Of a stretch of 64,000 nt of DNA, positions 25,601 through 40,600 are shown piece after piece (the stretch's first letter is position 1; each line of letters starts with the position of its first letter). Under the pieces are notes generated by a model, which had not been told where the DNA came from, made no database searches, and worked only from the letters and a program-made list of their open reading frames with translations. Source of the DNA: Rostratula benghalensis (taxonomy: Eukaryota; Chordata; Aves; Charadriiformes; Rostratulidae); contig VXAI01000098.1 of NCBI GenBank assembly GCA_013399305.1, positions 958,409-1,022,408 on the forward strand. The letters are read 5' to 3'. The position numbers were made by a program, and so were the translations under genes.

Positions 25601-28600
25601 GTAAATTGCTGACCTTATGCAGTGGAATCAGCTTTATTGAATTTCGCCAAAAATGCGTTTATAATCCCCCCACCCCCGCATACACATGATATTCATGTCC
25701 TTGCTGCCCATGTGGAAATGTCCCTTTTTATGGTGATAAAATTAAATTTGTCTTTGTCTCTGCCTTGCCTCACCTTTTAAGATTCCATCCTTAAGAGACA
25801 CCGGTGGATATCTCTACCAGAGAATGAAGATGGGCAATATCCCTGCATGGCTGGCTGGCTGATTGTGAGCCAACTGCCACAGAACAAATAAATAAGCTTT
25901 TCTCATTTAGAGGACAGATAAAGCTGAGGACAGGTGTAATATGGGTATTTTTCTAGGAGCATTGTGGCCTTAGCATAGGTAGGAATTGATTTTGACTTGG
26001 AATTACTTATGCTTTGCTTCTGGATTTTTTTCTGAGTGCCACACAATATGAAATGTGAAACCCACAAATAGTTACTGTGCTAAATAGTTACTCATGTAAT
26101 ACTATGTTCTGTGTCATCCTTCAGTAATAACTAACCATAAAACCCTTGAGTCTTTGGTCACCTACAGCCCCCCTCCTGAATTCACTTGAGGAAAAAAAAA
26201 GTGTTTTGCAGCACACTTAAGAGTTTAACGAACACATATCCCATATCTGTATACCCCTTTGCATATTCAAAGTACTCTACGAATATTAACTGGGAAAGCT
26301 TGTGACACCTTTTGTGGAATGGCAAGATTATAAGATTAATTCAATGTACTTCTGATTACATTTTCTCATCTTCACTAGACCTTTTACATTCTCCAAACAG
26401 TTTGCAAACACCAAATTTCAGTAGGAAACAGAGGAAGTACCATCCCCATTTTAGACGGGGAAGCTGAGTCAGATGTATTAAGAACAGGTAGATCTGAAAT
26501 AATTCTGGCTCCCAGTCATTTCTATAAATATAAACAAATGTGTCATACTGTCAGAGTGAAGTAGTAATATTTATAGGATTTTCAAAGTGTCTATCCTCTC
26601 CAGGGCCCAGCTGCTTTGGGGGGGTGGGAGAGGTTAAGCTAGTTTTATTCAATAAAATCAACACAAACCATCTAAGTAAATGAAGGGACAGATTTGCCTC
26701 TGCGGTGTTAGCGTGTATCCCTTCTTACCCTTAGGGGTAAGACTTCCTTTTTATGTAGCATTTAAAAGGCAAGTCGCTGAAAGGTACAGAGAAGAATATC
26801 AGAATATCGTTGCTCTTGCTCTTCAAGTAACCAGGAGAATGCAGCTGTTAAATTCAGAAATATAAAATACATGTTTAAAAGATGACTCTGTATGTGTTTA
26901 AAAAAGAGCGAGAGAGGATTCAAGGGAACCAAAAAATAGCAGGTTCCATTACTGTAATTAAATGGCAGCATTTAACCTATCAGGCCGTTGCGTGTATGTG
27001 AGAGACGAGCAGGGAGCTGCATTTGAAATGATCACTGTCTTCCTTGGGGGATAGAGTAGTTAAATAATTTGTTTGTGAGGTGTGAGTTCAGTGTCGGGTA
27101 AAGCAAGTGCTTGTGCGCGTGTGTGTGTATCTTAGAAGCTAGGGATGGCTGTGTGTTTACTGAGAATACCCCGGAGGATGGTATTTACTAGCACGTGCAC
27201 TGTCAAGAAGAACACAAGCTCTTGCCCATTTATTTGGTTATCTGCAGAATCAGGGCCTCACTTGGTCCCAGATATTGCATCATAAAAGGAGAGCTTTTTC
27301 CACACTAGACCACCTGAGATAGACAGGACTTAGCAGTAAAAGAAAACCAAGGAGGAAATGGGGGAAGAAAAGCATTGGGCTCTTTTTGGTAAGCTTCACC
27401 TACTGTGGTGACTAACAGGTAAGTTGTTGTGTCTGGTTGGTGGACTTGGCACTCAGGAGTGTGGGAGCTGTGTCATCCCTGGGGGACCAAGGGAGAAGCC
27501 GCTGCTCAGAGCAGCCTCTTAAACAACACATCAAACAGTCATTTCCCCTGCAACAATGTTCTGCCCGTGCCTCGTGTGATGCCTCAGCTTCCAGACTGTA
27601 GTCTGCAAAATTATCTGGAGAGCGAGGGATCTGCTAAGTGAATCCTTGGCCCTTCATCATGTGCAAAGCTCTTCAGGCACCCCTATATGCTGGTGTTGGT
27701 TAGCCTTTTGGTTCCCAGGAAAGGAGACTCATTCTTATGTAGTGCGCAGAAGGGAATATCTTCCCAGGGGATATTTCATGGTCCCAGAACTCCAAGAGCT
27801 ATCCTCATACAGTATGAGTTGATACCAGTAGCAAGCTTTTCAGCTGCTTCAGCTGCCTCACCTGCTGATCTGACTTGTGTTACGTTGCAGGAACATGCCC
27901 ATAAACGTTTCTTTATCTTCACTACGGTTTCTGTGTGAATTCTCTGTAGCCACTCCCGTTTTAGCTCCTGAGATGGAACTTTTGTGAGGCTGTCAAAGAC
28001 AGCAGTGTTAAAAAATCGGTATTTTGGCATTTCCATTTTCAACATTCAGCGCCAGTGACTGGATTTTGAGGGCAACACTTGGCCAAAAGGGCACCAAAGA
28101 AATGCCACGTATTTTGGCACTCATTCAAAGTAAAGGATAAATATGATGAGTTCTTGTGCAGTTTGGTGAGAGTAAGCAATCTAGAAGTAGTCCTCAAGAT
28201 GATCTACAAGGGTAAAAAAAAGGATAACTTGTTAGTTGAAGAAATTGTTTGTTGAAATTGCCTTACTTAGCTCAAATGCATATGATGTATGTAAAGATTC
28301 TCAAAAGTGTCAGTTAGTCTTTGTACATGATAATTGTGTCAGTCTCAAATGTTTTACAAAGGATATTGCGTAATTTTATTCCTGTTTTACGGATGTAGAA
28401 ACTGAGGCAGATGGAGGTTAAATGACCTACACAAGGTCAATAGCAAGGCTGGGAATAGAACACAAATGTGTAGAGGCTTTTTATTATACTAATAAGGAAA
28501 CTCTGGAGGTGTGTTTGGCATGGTAATCGGAACCCTAGAGAACTAGAAGCAGTTAGTATGTTCTGTGCATGTCCCGAGGGAGCAATGATGAAACTCCTTT

Positions 28601-31600
28601 CCTACCTTACCACTCCAGTTCTCCGTGTGTGGTCACCATAGATTTTCTACCACTTAACCTCGTTATTTTTGCTATTGTTAGCATTAGTCGTCTTTTGGGC
28701 GTTTAATCCAGACTCTTTTAATTTTCTCCAGAACTCTGAAGAGCTGTTGAAGGCACATGGGAAGAAAAAAAATAATCATAAACAAATCAAAAGATGAAAA
28801 ATGATCTTTAGAAAGTTCTGCTATTTTGTTGACTTGTCCCCTAATGTTTTTGTCTTCACTCTTCTTTTATCACGAAGGACCTTGCTTGGATATGTAATCT
28901 TGGTTTCTTAAAACTTCGTTTGCTATTGTGTCTTTCTTCTCCACCCAAGATTAACATCCTGTGTGATGACATAGATGGTTGTTGTCTAAATGGACGCAGT
29001 GTAACCAACAAAATTGTGAAGGGTGGGTGGAGAAATATTTATACAGTTGTGTTAAAAATTACAAAGTAGGTTTGCCTTTTAAACAGAAGGCAACGCTTAT
29101 TGGCAGCATCAGCCTTTAATTTTACAGGTGGCTAGCTTTGTAGTAGCATTCAGCAAACAATATTTTAATGGCATGTAAAAAAATTCTCTAAAACAAAAGA
29201 AAGAAGAACGAGGGTGATTTATAATCTGCAATGAATACTTGCTGACATGTCTTTTTATAATAGTGTATTAGCGTCTCTGTCTTTCTGAGGGAAGTGCAAA
29301 CCAGATTTACCTGAAACATTTCTACCATAATAATCAAATATGTAGTATTTAGAGGTATTTTTCTTAATTGAGCTTATCTTCTCAGTGCGCTGCTACTTGA
29401 CTCACAGGTGTCCAAAATTGATTCCACTTTATAGAAACTGGGTTGGAGGAGCAAAGACGCTGGGGAAAAAAAGGGCAAAGGGCTGCGAGGAAATATCTGT
29501 CAGAAACAGGATCTAGACTTCTGTGTTTGTGGTTTCTTTACATTTCCATATATGTTTCCATACACACTTCCATATATTTTTACAGTTTCTTAGAAGCATG
29601 CAGGTTCTGCATGCCTTTTATAGCAACTTCCTGACAGAGAGAGCACACAGTGTGAACTGCATGCTCAATGTTCTGTTCTGTGTGTTCTTCAAATTCTAAA
29701 ACCTCATTTAGTATACACTTAATGTGATTTTTCATGTGATAAGTCTAGACTAATGGGTTTGTTTTGTTCCTTTCTGAAGTATAAAGTTTTGGAAGTAAAA
29801 GAGAAAACAAATAACAATGAGGCAAGTTGCTCTTTACAGCGTAGTTCATCTCAGTCTGCAGAGGCTGCTCTCCGACAGGTATTGTCTCATGTACGAAATA
29901 GCCAGGTGCTCTTCCAGAATAATACAAGGAACTGGGAATTGGTGCATCAGGGCACACTTTCTAATTCTTAAATATAAAACTAAGTCATCCTTCAGATATT
30001 CTGACAAATCTGGTTAAAGAATTCCTTATAATGGCTTGGAACTGCTGTTCTGTTGCACAATTCCTTTCTTTTGAAAGCAGAGTTGGGGCGAAAAAAAGTC
30101 CAGTTTTAGAATTGCAGGCCAGCATAGTCCTGTAATAACAGATCAGCAGTGACTTTGGATCTGGACTTATTCCACATTAGGGCAGTCTGCTAGGTCAAAT
30201 CTCAAATGTATTCAGGCCCCTGCCACTGAAAGGCAATGACAAAGGAAATGTTGGAGTTACAGATGTTGGGTTGAGTGGCCAACTCCTTCTATTTCAGTAC
30301 TGGAATTCTTGTGATGTGCTGGTTCAAATTGTAAGAAATACAGATTAAAATTGGCATTCCAAAGGTAGATCAAAACCAAGCCTCCTGTAATACTGGTGTT
30401 TTACTTTACCCGAATTTAAGACAACCTCTGGCTTTCTCCTTAGAAGATCCTAAAGATAATATCACAGATCAAAGAGTAGCCAAAGGCCAATCATTTTGTT
30501 ACTATTGCTCAACAAGTTGCTTAACAAAATATTTTTCTTTCAAACAAAGTAAATGGATCTGAAGCACAAACATTTTCTGACATTGCTGTTTTTAAAATTT
30601 GTGGTAAGTTTTGGTAATTAAGTTGTTTCTAGGTTTTTGAAGTGCCATGTACCAAACCCATCTACTTTTGGAAATGAACTTGTAGTAGAAATAAATATCA
30701 TTTCACCTTTATAGAATGTTTTTTACTGTAGTTCCCAATTTAATAGAAAAGAAATTTCATAGACCTGGTGTGTGCTCTGGATAAGTTACTGCATTTACGT
30801 GTGGAGCATTTTTCTCTCCAACCTCTTTGTTTTTCACATGGACTATTGAGTGCTTTGGGTCTGACTGCTTCTGCTCTGTCTCTGCTCAGTACCTGGCACA
30901 AAACATGTAGAGTGCGTGCCTTCCAGGGTCTCTAAAGAGTATTGCAATACAAGTAATGAGGATCAGGAACCATCACCGTGAAATTTGTTTCTCTGCAGGA
31001 ACAGCAGCAAGCATTTGAAGATCACAGGTTGGGTATGCTTGGGAACTTACTTGTTCAGCGTATCCAATACCTGTTTTCTCTGAATGCCTAGTCTTACTTC
31101 CAGGGAGGTTGTCAGTTGTGGTAACAAAGTTATGACAGCACTGTGGTTACTAGAGTAGTGTCTCTTCCATTATCTGGATTTTTGGTCCTATACAGGCTTC
31201 TTTTAAAAAAAATCAGAGCCCTGGTTATGTTCCTTTCCTGACAAACTACCTTGGAATTGGCATCCTGTCATAGTCATCAAGGCCTTCAAACCCCAAGGTA
31301 GATATTAATTTGAAATAATTTCTAATATGCGGAGGGTTTTGTTCTCTATGTAGTGTTCTCACATCATGTGCTGGCTGAATTGGGTATCCTGTGTTCCTGT
31401 GTTACAACGTTGGCTTCCAGCTTAGTCATGTGCATTGTCTCTTCAACAGATTTTTCTTTATATTACAGAAAGTCTTGTTTCTTCTATCTTTTTCGCTGAC
31501 ATTGGTATTGTTAGAATGACTCTGTAATAGACAGTTCTTCAGAAAAAGGTACCCAAGATGCAAGTTTTGCAGTGATTTGGCATATGCTTGTTGTGTAGGA

Positions 31601-34600
31601 ATTTAACTGGGCTTTGTAGCAACACTTCCATGGTTCCATAATTCAGGTTACTGAGGACTCAGGATGTATCTTGTTTGATTTAGAGTTACGTTGCTGTCTG
31701 TCTTTTTTCTAATTTGAACTTTTTGTGAAGCAAAAATTGTGCCTGTTGAATTATGCTGCCTGCTACCTGAAGATTTGTTGTAGATTAATTTAAAAATGAG
31801 GACTCCAAGTCCTGTTAAGACTGTGATACTGCTGCATCTAGTAGGATTTCTGCATTTCAGACTCCTGAGTCTGATTCCCATTATCCAGCCACTTTGTTCT
31901 GCATGTTGTTCCTCATAGTCTCCTTAGTGCTTTGGCCCCTGAAATGTATGGTTTTGTATTGGGAGCTTTTACTCAAGGTATCCTTTGCTGTTTTGCTTGG
32001 GTTTTTTCTTTCTGTGTGGAACAGAGATAACATATAAGGAAGGAGCTTACTTTACATTAGAAGAGTAAGACCTGACCTCTCTTACTACAAGTGAAACTGT
32101 ATTTTCCCTGCCTTGAAACTACCAATGAAATACATTTAGCACTGACTTATAATGATGTGATTTATGCTGTTGATAGGCTTTGTGATATTACCATGTCCTT
32201 TTGCCTTTGTGTTTGATTTTTTCCCCTCTAATAAATTTTAGTGGGTATGTTGTCAGTGAACAGGGGTATTTACCCAAAATGCCCATAGGAGAACAAGGCA
32301 TTCTCCCTGCTGTCTCTGCCTCAGAGGAATCCTATGCATTTTTTTCCCCTCCCATTAATCTTACCGCATTTTTTCCCTGTATATCTCCTCCTTGTTTTGA
32401 AATAGTATTAACAAGGGAGATATTTTTAAATAAAAAACAACTGGAAGGAAATATATTTTTCTTTCTCTCTCTCTCTCCTGTGCATACACATACATGTTAC
32501 ACACAAACATGAATGAATGACCAGAAGCAATGTTTTAATTTTACATTTTGAACTTCCCGTATATAGAGAACTGAAAAGTTGTAGTACTTGTTCCTGTTTT
32601 TCCATTCTAAGACATGCTAAGCAAGTTGCTTGCCTTTTCTTATTCAGAGTGAAAATACTTTGATCCAGTTTTCTGAAGACAATACTCATTTCATAAGAAT
32701 ATTTAATCAGTAGAAAATAGGGAGGATTTAGTTTGTTTGTTTAGTATTTAACCAAGTGAATAAGGCAGATTAGGGGAAGGGGGGGACTGGACCCATAAAC
32801 AAGGTGATATATAATATTTTTTTTCGTTCTCCTTTTAAATAAATACCGATCAGCTTTATGTTCAGAGACAATAGGAGCCGTTGGCTTAAATTTGCAGTTT
32901 ACTGTATTTATGGCTGTAATATCAAGGTGCTGCCGTCGTAATTTCATGCCCCAATGAGAAGAGCAAGGTCGAAGCAAATGCTTCCATCGGCATCTGCTAA
33001 CACACTAACTCATAAACAAGGCCCGGCTGGATCAGGTGGCACGGAATAATACAGGCTAATGAAATACAGCACAGCTTTCCATTACTGTTAGTTTTTACAG
33101 TGTCGTCATTACGTGTAATTTATGTTTAAAAAATTCAATTTTATACAAGGCTCTGGGAAATAGGGGTCTGCAGGTCACCCGACGACTTTTAACGGCTCTG
33201 AGAGTCCTTATTGCACTCTCCTGTTCCAACAAAATGTTAATAATAAATAAAAAAAAATCCTCTTTCACTTTTTCTCTGGTTTGCATATCTTGCTCTGTCT
33301 TTTTAATTACAAGTGGCTAAGAAGAGTTTGGGGCTCTAGGTGATGTCAGGAGTTATCCCCTTTACTGATGCTCCCAGAGGGGGGTTACTATCTGCTTGCT
33401 TTTCTTTTGTCTGTCTATCAATCACCTGGGGTCCTGTAAATGGAGTAAACACAGCTGAGGAGAGGGAGATACTTAACAACCTCTCTCCCAAACCCTCACC
33501 CTCTGACATTGCCCTCCTCTCCTCCATTACACTTCATTTTATTATAGACTCCAAAAAGCTTGGCTGGGAAGAGAAACTGCTGCCAGCTTGCTTTATTTAT
33601 TTATTTATGTTTGTTATGCCAAAATACTTTTTATTTTAACCTTTTCCTTCCTGGGTGGCTCACTAATCCTTAGCGCTGCACCGTCAATCAGGTTTTCCTT
33701 ATTTTAGTGCTGTGGGACTGAGGTTAGAGCACCTTGATCAGTGCTGATTGCTACTTATTCACCCTGATGGGTTAAAGCATATAATGCTTCTTAAAGATTG
33801 CAGTTGCATAATTAACCGTCTCATAGATGAATATAACTGGAAGAATTCAAAGCCCTTTCAGTAACTTTTCAAATTACTTTTATTTCTGCATTTTTCAGCC
33901 TGACAGTTGAGACCAGTCAATTTTCCTTTGATGTTTGGGTTCCCTTACAAGAAGTTTGAGCTGGAAGTGCAGCAGCAGGATGTTTACATTGAAATACAGC
34001 CTCTTAATGTAAATGAAGGGTAAAAAATCAGAGTGATGTTTCCGAGACCTTGGGTTTTGTTCAAATGTTGGGTTGGGCTTAGCCTCATGAATGGCCTGTG
34101 AACCAAGATCTGTGAAAGAAAACGGATCAGGAGACTATGCCTTTTTGACCTTTTAGTAATGTGTTCAACTAAGCACAGAGTAGAATATAGGACAAATATT
34201 TGATAAAAGAATCACCCAGCACTGCATGTAACTGATTGAACAGGTGGAATCATTAGTCTGGATCAGATCCCAGAAGGTTTTTATGATGATTCTTTTAAAA
34301 TGTGGCCATGTTCTTTCTGAGCAGAGTTGACTCAGGGGCTTCCAGGAACAGGAGTGTAATGTCGTTCCAGGTTGTCTACCAGTAGATCTTCCTTTTAGTC
34401 ATATGATTCCAGGTAGTCATAGTTTGTTGTAACTAAGCAAGTTATCTGGCTCTATCTTGTTTTCTTCTTAAGAAAAAGTGTGTGCATGTGTGAGGAAAAA
34501 CAACAGACACCCTCCCTCTCCTGCCTTTTGTACCCACACAAGAGTAGGTGATGGTTGCTCCAGGATGGCCTGTCAGAATAGTAGTAAAGCTGGCTTTAGA

Positions 34601-37600
34601 AATCCACAAAAAGAACTTAATTTTCTTTCCATCACCTTTCCCTATCATGGCAGAATTTTTAACTTCTTCCTAACCAAAAATTTCTCCCTAAAACTAATGT
34701 TACCTCGAGGTTGTGAAAATCTTGCATGAATTACTGGATTAAGCAGTGCAAGGAGGAATATAATGAAGAAAAAGATACGCTCAGTGCATGGGATGGGAAA
34801 AAGGGTTGTCTCTGAAATGTCAGAGAAAAAGAAAAAACTTACTGGCTCATAGAGTTAAGTTCATGCACGGGGGTTGCATTGCAATTATATTGCTCTCTGT
34901 TTCATCCAGAAAATAGAGGAGCGTGGATTTATGGTAAAATAACAAACTGGGACTCACATCTCCTGAGTTTAATTTTCTGATTGTCAGAAGTTCAGTCCTG
35001 ACCTTGGAGCACTTCTCATATCTGTACGTCTTCTTCCTCATGCGTAAAATATGGATAACACTACTCCTCTAATTACTCCTCTACTTCAGAGTGGTCACAA
35101 GAGGAACAGTATTTTGATGTACATGAGGTCCTTATTTTAAATAGTAGTAGATACTGTAAAAGGCCCTAAACGTACAATCAAGTCTTAAAAGTTCTTGGGC
35201 AAAGGAGCTTTTTATACAATACCCAAGGTGCAGGCACCAAGAATATTCTCTGACTTGCCTTGATTCTGTGTTTGACTACAATTTACAGAGGCTGAGTGAT
35301 CCCTGAAAATTGAGTGGCAGCAGTGACAATCACAAAAGAGGGTCGGCAGGGACCTTTGAGTGCAAAACAATCATGGGTGCTGGATTATTCAAATCAACAC
35401 CCTGGAGCTTGAAAAGGAAATTTTAAGGCTTTGTGAAAATTATGACTAATTCTTTGCACTGGCTGTGGTGCTGTAGAGGAATGAAATGGGTGGTTGGGGG
35501 AAGGGAGTAGGTTTGCATTCAGTAGGGCTATGAAGACTGTTTCCTTGCATCCTTCTCCTCAGCTCAGTCCTTGCTCAGTACCCTCTGCGGTTAGATTATT
35601 CCTTGCAGATAGCAATCAACTGGAAGGAAGTGTGTGTCTAATTTGCATGAGATTATTTAAAACAAAAAAAAAGGTCTGCATTAGTCAGGGTGATGGTAAA
35701 CAACGCAAAGAGATGCCTTTTATAATATAGCCGTGGCTCAGCTTTCAAAGCCAAATATAATTCACTTACAATTGGCAGTTCTTTATTGTTCCTTTTAACC
35801 TTTTGCATTCTGCATGGTCTTGATCCTGCTGCAACTCCAGAAGAACTAAAATGTTTGTTTTCCAAAGTGTCAAGAAAGTGAATTTAGAGCAATTCTGAGG
35901 TGATGATTTTCTTGACATACCTATTTGAGAGTTATACTAGACACAAAGCTTTGGTTTTTGGGGCACTGTTTTTGCATCTGAGTGAAATGGTATTATTTTG
36001 GAGTTACCAACCTCTTGGTGGAGTAGAAAAATGAATGGACCAGGGTTACTGTTTTATATAACGCAGTGACTGAAGGACTGTGATAAAATAAAGCAGGGTG
36101 AGATATTGGAACAGATGACACTTTGATCTGTTTTAGAAATTCACACTTTTTTATGCAATTAATATATTGAGTTTGAATAATTTGGGGCATGGAAAACTCA
36201 CAGTGTGTGCATACATGTGTGTAGGTGGTGAGTCTGAAAAAAATTCAGGCCAAAGGGAATTTTGATGAGTTAGTTACAATTGCCTGGAGACAGAGTATCT
36301 TGTACGTTTTTGTTAGTGTGTGTGAGAAATGACAACCATGAAGACAGGTATATTTCTGAATCCACAGATGAGTAGTTGCGGTGCAGACGTTACTCCATAT
36401 ATATGCTTAAGGGCCTTAAAAACATCTTGTTCAGATGAGTAAAAAGGAGGTGTTCCAAGGTGATGGCACTCCCAGTCTTCTCCTCTGATAATTAAGAAGG
36501 GTTGTAGTTGTGATGTTCTTTAGTATAATGCCACTAGTACCATGAACAAGACCACTTCACAAGGCAGCAGAATAGTCCAGAGAAGTAATAACAGTTTTCA
36601 TTTACACTACTTTTCACAAGCTTCAAACTAGGAACTCAAATGTGAAAGGTTTCCTATCATTCCGTCATTCACATCAGGTTTTTCTTCACAGTACAACAAG
36701 GTTTTAATGGAAACAGTAGTACTTGAGTGTCCCTAGTTACCAGGACCAGAATAATCCTAGAACTGCATTTTATCTGCAAAAGATTTTAGTGTTTTTCCTC
36801 AAACAGCATGAAAGTGGAAGGGGCAGTATGGTTAGGAAACAATAAATACTGTTTCTGCTCTTTTTGTAGAATGATGTAAGGATCCTCCGTAATGTCTGTA
36901 CATTTCTAAGTGTTAAATATTATCAGATCATCTGTCTTTGCACGGAAAGAGAACAAAGTGCCCTATTCTAACGGGAACCACATTTGCAGCCAGCAGCTAA
37001 TGTCGTCTCCATCTTTATGAAATTCCATAGCTGCTAGTGATCTGCAGTGTTGGCATCTGTTTACACTTTCTCCTACATTGGATGATTAGGAGCTGGTTAA
37101 AACAGTTTCTTTCTGATTAAGACATTGCTTTTTAACATGGATTAGACAGCATAAATACTGTTCTTTTGTAACTAGAACAGTAGGGTGAGTTGTGTTCATA
37201 CCTTTTATTACTCTCACTGCAAATCTCGTTCCACACTGCTATGTGTGGTTTTAGTTCCTTACTATTTGAGACATGGTTCAAATACAAGTCAAGGAGTGAT
37301 TTTGTCAGGTTGCACGACCAGAGATCAAGTACTTCAGATTTGTGATACTGTTTTTGACAGTGACAGTGTTCTGTTATGTTTGAGAAATCATCTCACTTCT
37401 TTGTGCAACAGTATCTGCACTCTAGAGAGAATGGTATCTCACATACTCACAGGAATAGGGAATAGATCTGCTGATAGTTACAAAGCCTTCTGAATACCAC
37501 AAGCACTGTGCTAATTCTTTATGAAATAACAGTTTTGAGACAGACTTGGGTATTTATTTTTGACAGTATTTTCTGTGCTACAGATTATTCCATTTAGACC

Positions 37601-40600
37601 CCCAGTACACAATGAAGTTTAAGATCCTAAAAAAATTTCTCGAAACTTATGTAATATGCCCAGAAGCCTGTCCATTTTCTATATCCTATCTCCCTGTAAT
37701 GTTAAGAAGCTAAGTGTTTTAAAGGATTAAGTTTAGAAATTTCATCTACCAGCAGTACTTTGTGGGTCTTGAGCGGAGGTGATGGAAAGAAATTATTCCC
37801 CCATCTTTCTCCCACTGCTGTCACATTCGTACCATTTTCCCCACTGTGCTCAGTCCCAGCAACAGCTGTTTGAGAATCAGGAGGTCTGTCTCTCATGTTC
37901 TAAATCTCTTTGAATCTGTATTCTTACTTCCAGCCTTTCTGGGTTTTTTTGCTTACAGTCTGCATGTGTAGTCTAAAGGTTCTGAATCGCTTCCCGTGTT
38001 CCTCATAGCAGAGACACTGTCTTTCTGCTTCTGTGCAGGAGGAGAACACAACAAATGATACACAGCTGTCCAGGCCCCACATCATGGTTGCCAGCTGAAC
38101 ACTAAATTCTTTTTCTAGAGGATGTTTTCTCCTGTTGGAAAAAATAATCCAGCTGTGCTTCCTTCTTCACAGATGCTGGTCATTGTGAATCCCTGAGCTG
38201 CTTTTCTTTTCCCCCTTGTTGGCCAAATCCTTTCCATATGTTGTGGCCAATTACAGATGGTCATCCTGGCATTTCCTGATGGCAGGAGTGACTGCACCAA
38301 CATGTGCCATGTGTGCAGTGTTACTACAGCTCTGCGTGAAATAAAAACCAGGCTGCCCTAGGGCAATCTAATCATGCGGCAATAGGCCGGGGCAATGCTA
38401 AGCTGAAAGTTTGGGCTTGGCCTTGTTTTGATCTGTTTTGTTATAGTTTTATTTCCTCCTTACATTCTGTGTCCCATTCATACTAATCACAGTCAGTCCT
38501 GATTTTTTCTTTTTATTTCTGCATTTGTCATAAAATAAAGCAAATTATTCCCGTCTTCGGAAACGATCTAGACTAATTAGTCGTCTAACCCAATAATTAG
38601 TTTTTTGTTTCCCTGTCTGTTTTCATGCATTATTGTTAGTTTTTTCCCCTCTTTTTTTTTTTTACACCATTACAGATTAAAATGAGCCACATTTGCAGTT
38701 GATGGTATCTTTTTTTCGGGGGAAGAATGGAGAATTGCAATAGAAAGCTACTTCAAAAGCAGCAATAAACTCAAGGATAAATTAAGGAAATTGAATGAGC
38801 CACATTTGGAAGCAGCGTTGAGGCTAATATTCTGTCGCTTAAGGTTAAATTGCAACAGAGAAAGAGAGAGGGAGACATTCCAGTGAATCCAAAATTGGGG
38901 AGGCATTACTGTTCAAGTCAGTGCCAAAATTCTTTGCAGCTTGAAAGAGTTCTGCCTGGCTTGAGAATTTAATTATGCGTGCATCAAGTGGGTAAAGGTG
39001 CTAAACTGATTTCATTTCCTCTGCTCCCCCAGGCCTGACAGATGAAGAAATTGACCTGGCTTTCCAGCAGTCGGGCACAAGCACAGATGAGCCACCGTTC
39101 CCAGGTCCTTCTACACAGCTTGTGCCAACTCAGCCCTCTCAACCTGTGGCGTATAGTAAGTAACATTTTGAAAAACATCTGGTCCTGTTGCTTTCTGCAG
39201 TGATTTCTGCAGCAATTTCATAGATTTCTGTGCAAGATCCTAGATTTCAGTTCAGCTAATGCCATGTTTTTTGTCAGAGCCAGACACACAGAGCGTTACT
39301 TTGAAAGCAGTTCATAGTTGTTGATGCCTGTGACAAGACCATATTACACAAGGAAAACGAGATACCAATGATCAATGTCTACAAACAAACATCATACATA
39401 CTTGCCTATGACCTCTCTTGACCTGAAGGTGTACAGTCAATACAAATTAGATTCTGACCCACTATAAGGACTTGAAAAGCATTTAGTCAATGTGGGACTC
39501 TGTCTTCCCTTCTGAAACTTCAGGTGATGCTTCCCTTCATCTGTATGGTTTCCTAATACTTAGATGATTAATATACATAGAAGGTCCTGTAGAAGTGCAG
39601 CACTATTACATCCTTAGTTACTGCAACAGCAGACTCTGTTCAGTGAACTGTTGGACATCATCACAAAGGTTTTATTTCAGTTAGAGGGCTTATTTTCTGG
39701 ACTAGTCAAGAAACCGATCAGTTCATATAGTCATAGAATATGTTGAGCTGGAAGTGACCTATAAGGATCATGGAGGCCAGCTCCCTGCTCCCCTCAGGAC
39801 TACCTAAAACTAACACATGTGACTAAGAGCATCATCCAGGTGTTCCTTGAACTCTGACAGTTAATGCCTTGAATGGTTACTTAAAAGAGGTGTGTTTTCA
39901 GCATGAACAGCGAGGTAGAATATAAGGTCTTCAGGACTTAGTCTCCCTGTCTGTGAGCTTAAGGTCCGGCAAAATGGACCCACACTATGTATGAGTTTTA
40001 AGAGTCCTGTCAGGTTATAATAATATAATAAATAAACAGTTATATGGATTCTTAATTTTAACAAGCTTTCTCTCTTCAATCTTAAATAATCTGAGGGGTG
40101 GCAGCAGAAATTCTGTGTAGATTCTGTGGATACGATTGTATGATTTTGTGTAGAAAATACACTCACAAGGAATTTTTAAAGTCTCAACATAATCTGTGTA
40201 GACTTGAAATTTACATATATATTTGCATTTTAAAACAAACCTCGCAAAAAAGTATCTAAGCTCCAAACAATAAAAACCAAAGTACACACCATTAAAAATC
40301 CATCAAAAGAAGCTGTTCAGCTCACATGTGTGTCTGGCAGTTTGAAAATCACTTCACTTACCTGCCAAGTATTAAGAATAGGATTTTGATACTGCTTCTA
40401 AACAGCTCTAGGTCAGATATTGACTGATGTAACAGTCCACTTAGGGCTGTGTTTATTAGTTTATGGCATAGTTTTGCTATTGCTAGAGACAATACTAGAC
40501 ATGCTTCCTGAGTTTTTAAATACTCTGGTTTGGCACAGTTTGGGAAGAAAAACATTTGTGATGTAGTTGGGCTCAGGACTGGAACATTTCTGACTGTTGT

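Larger units (their letters stand above)
16667..39032 (+). other. PEX14: PEX14 intron 3 (22.4 kb)
   Basis: A GT-AG intron with donor GTATGG and acceptor CTCCCCCAG. It contains MIR-type fragments (20268, 24490, 26255, 28345, 34950) and several candidate regulatory blocks (18160-18520, 19900-20110, 32730-33130, 33290-33860, 38360-38900). No other exon is supportable. Open frames inside are short and lack conserved character. Confidence 0.85.
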
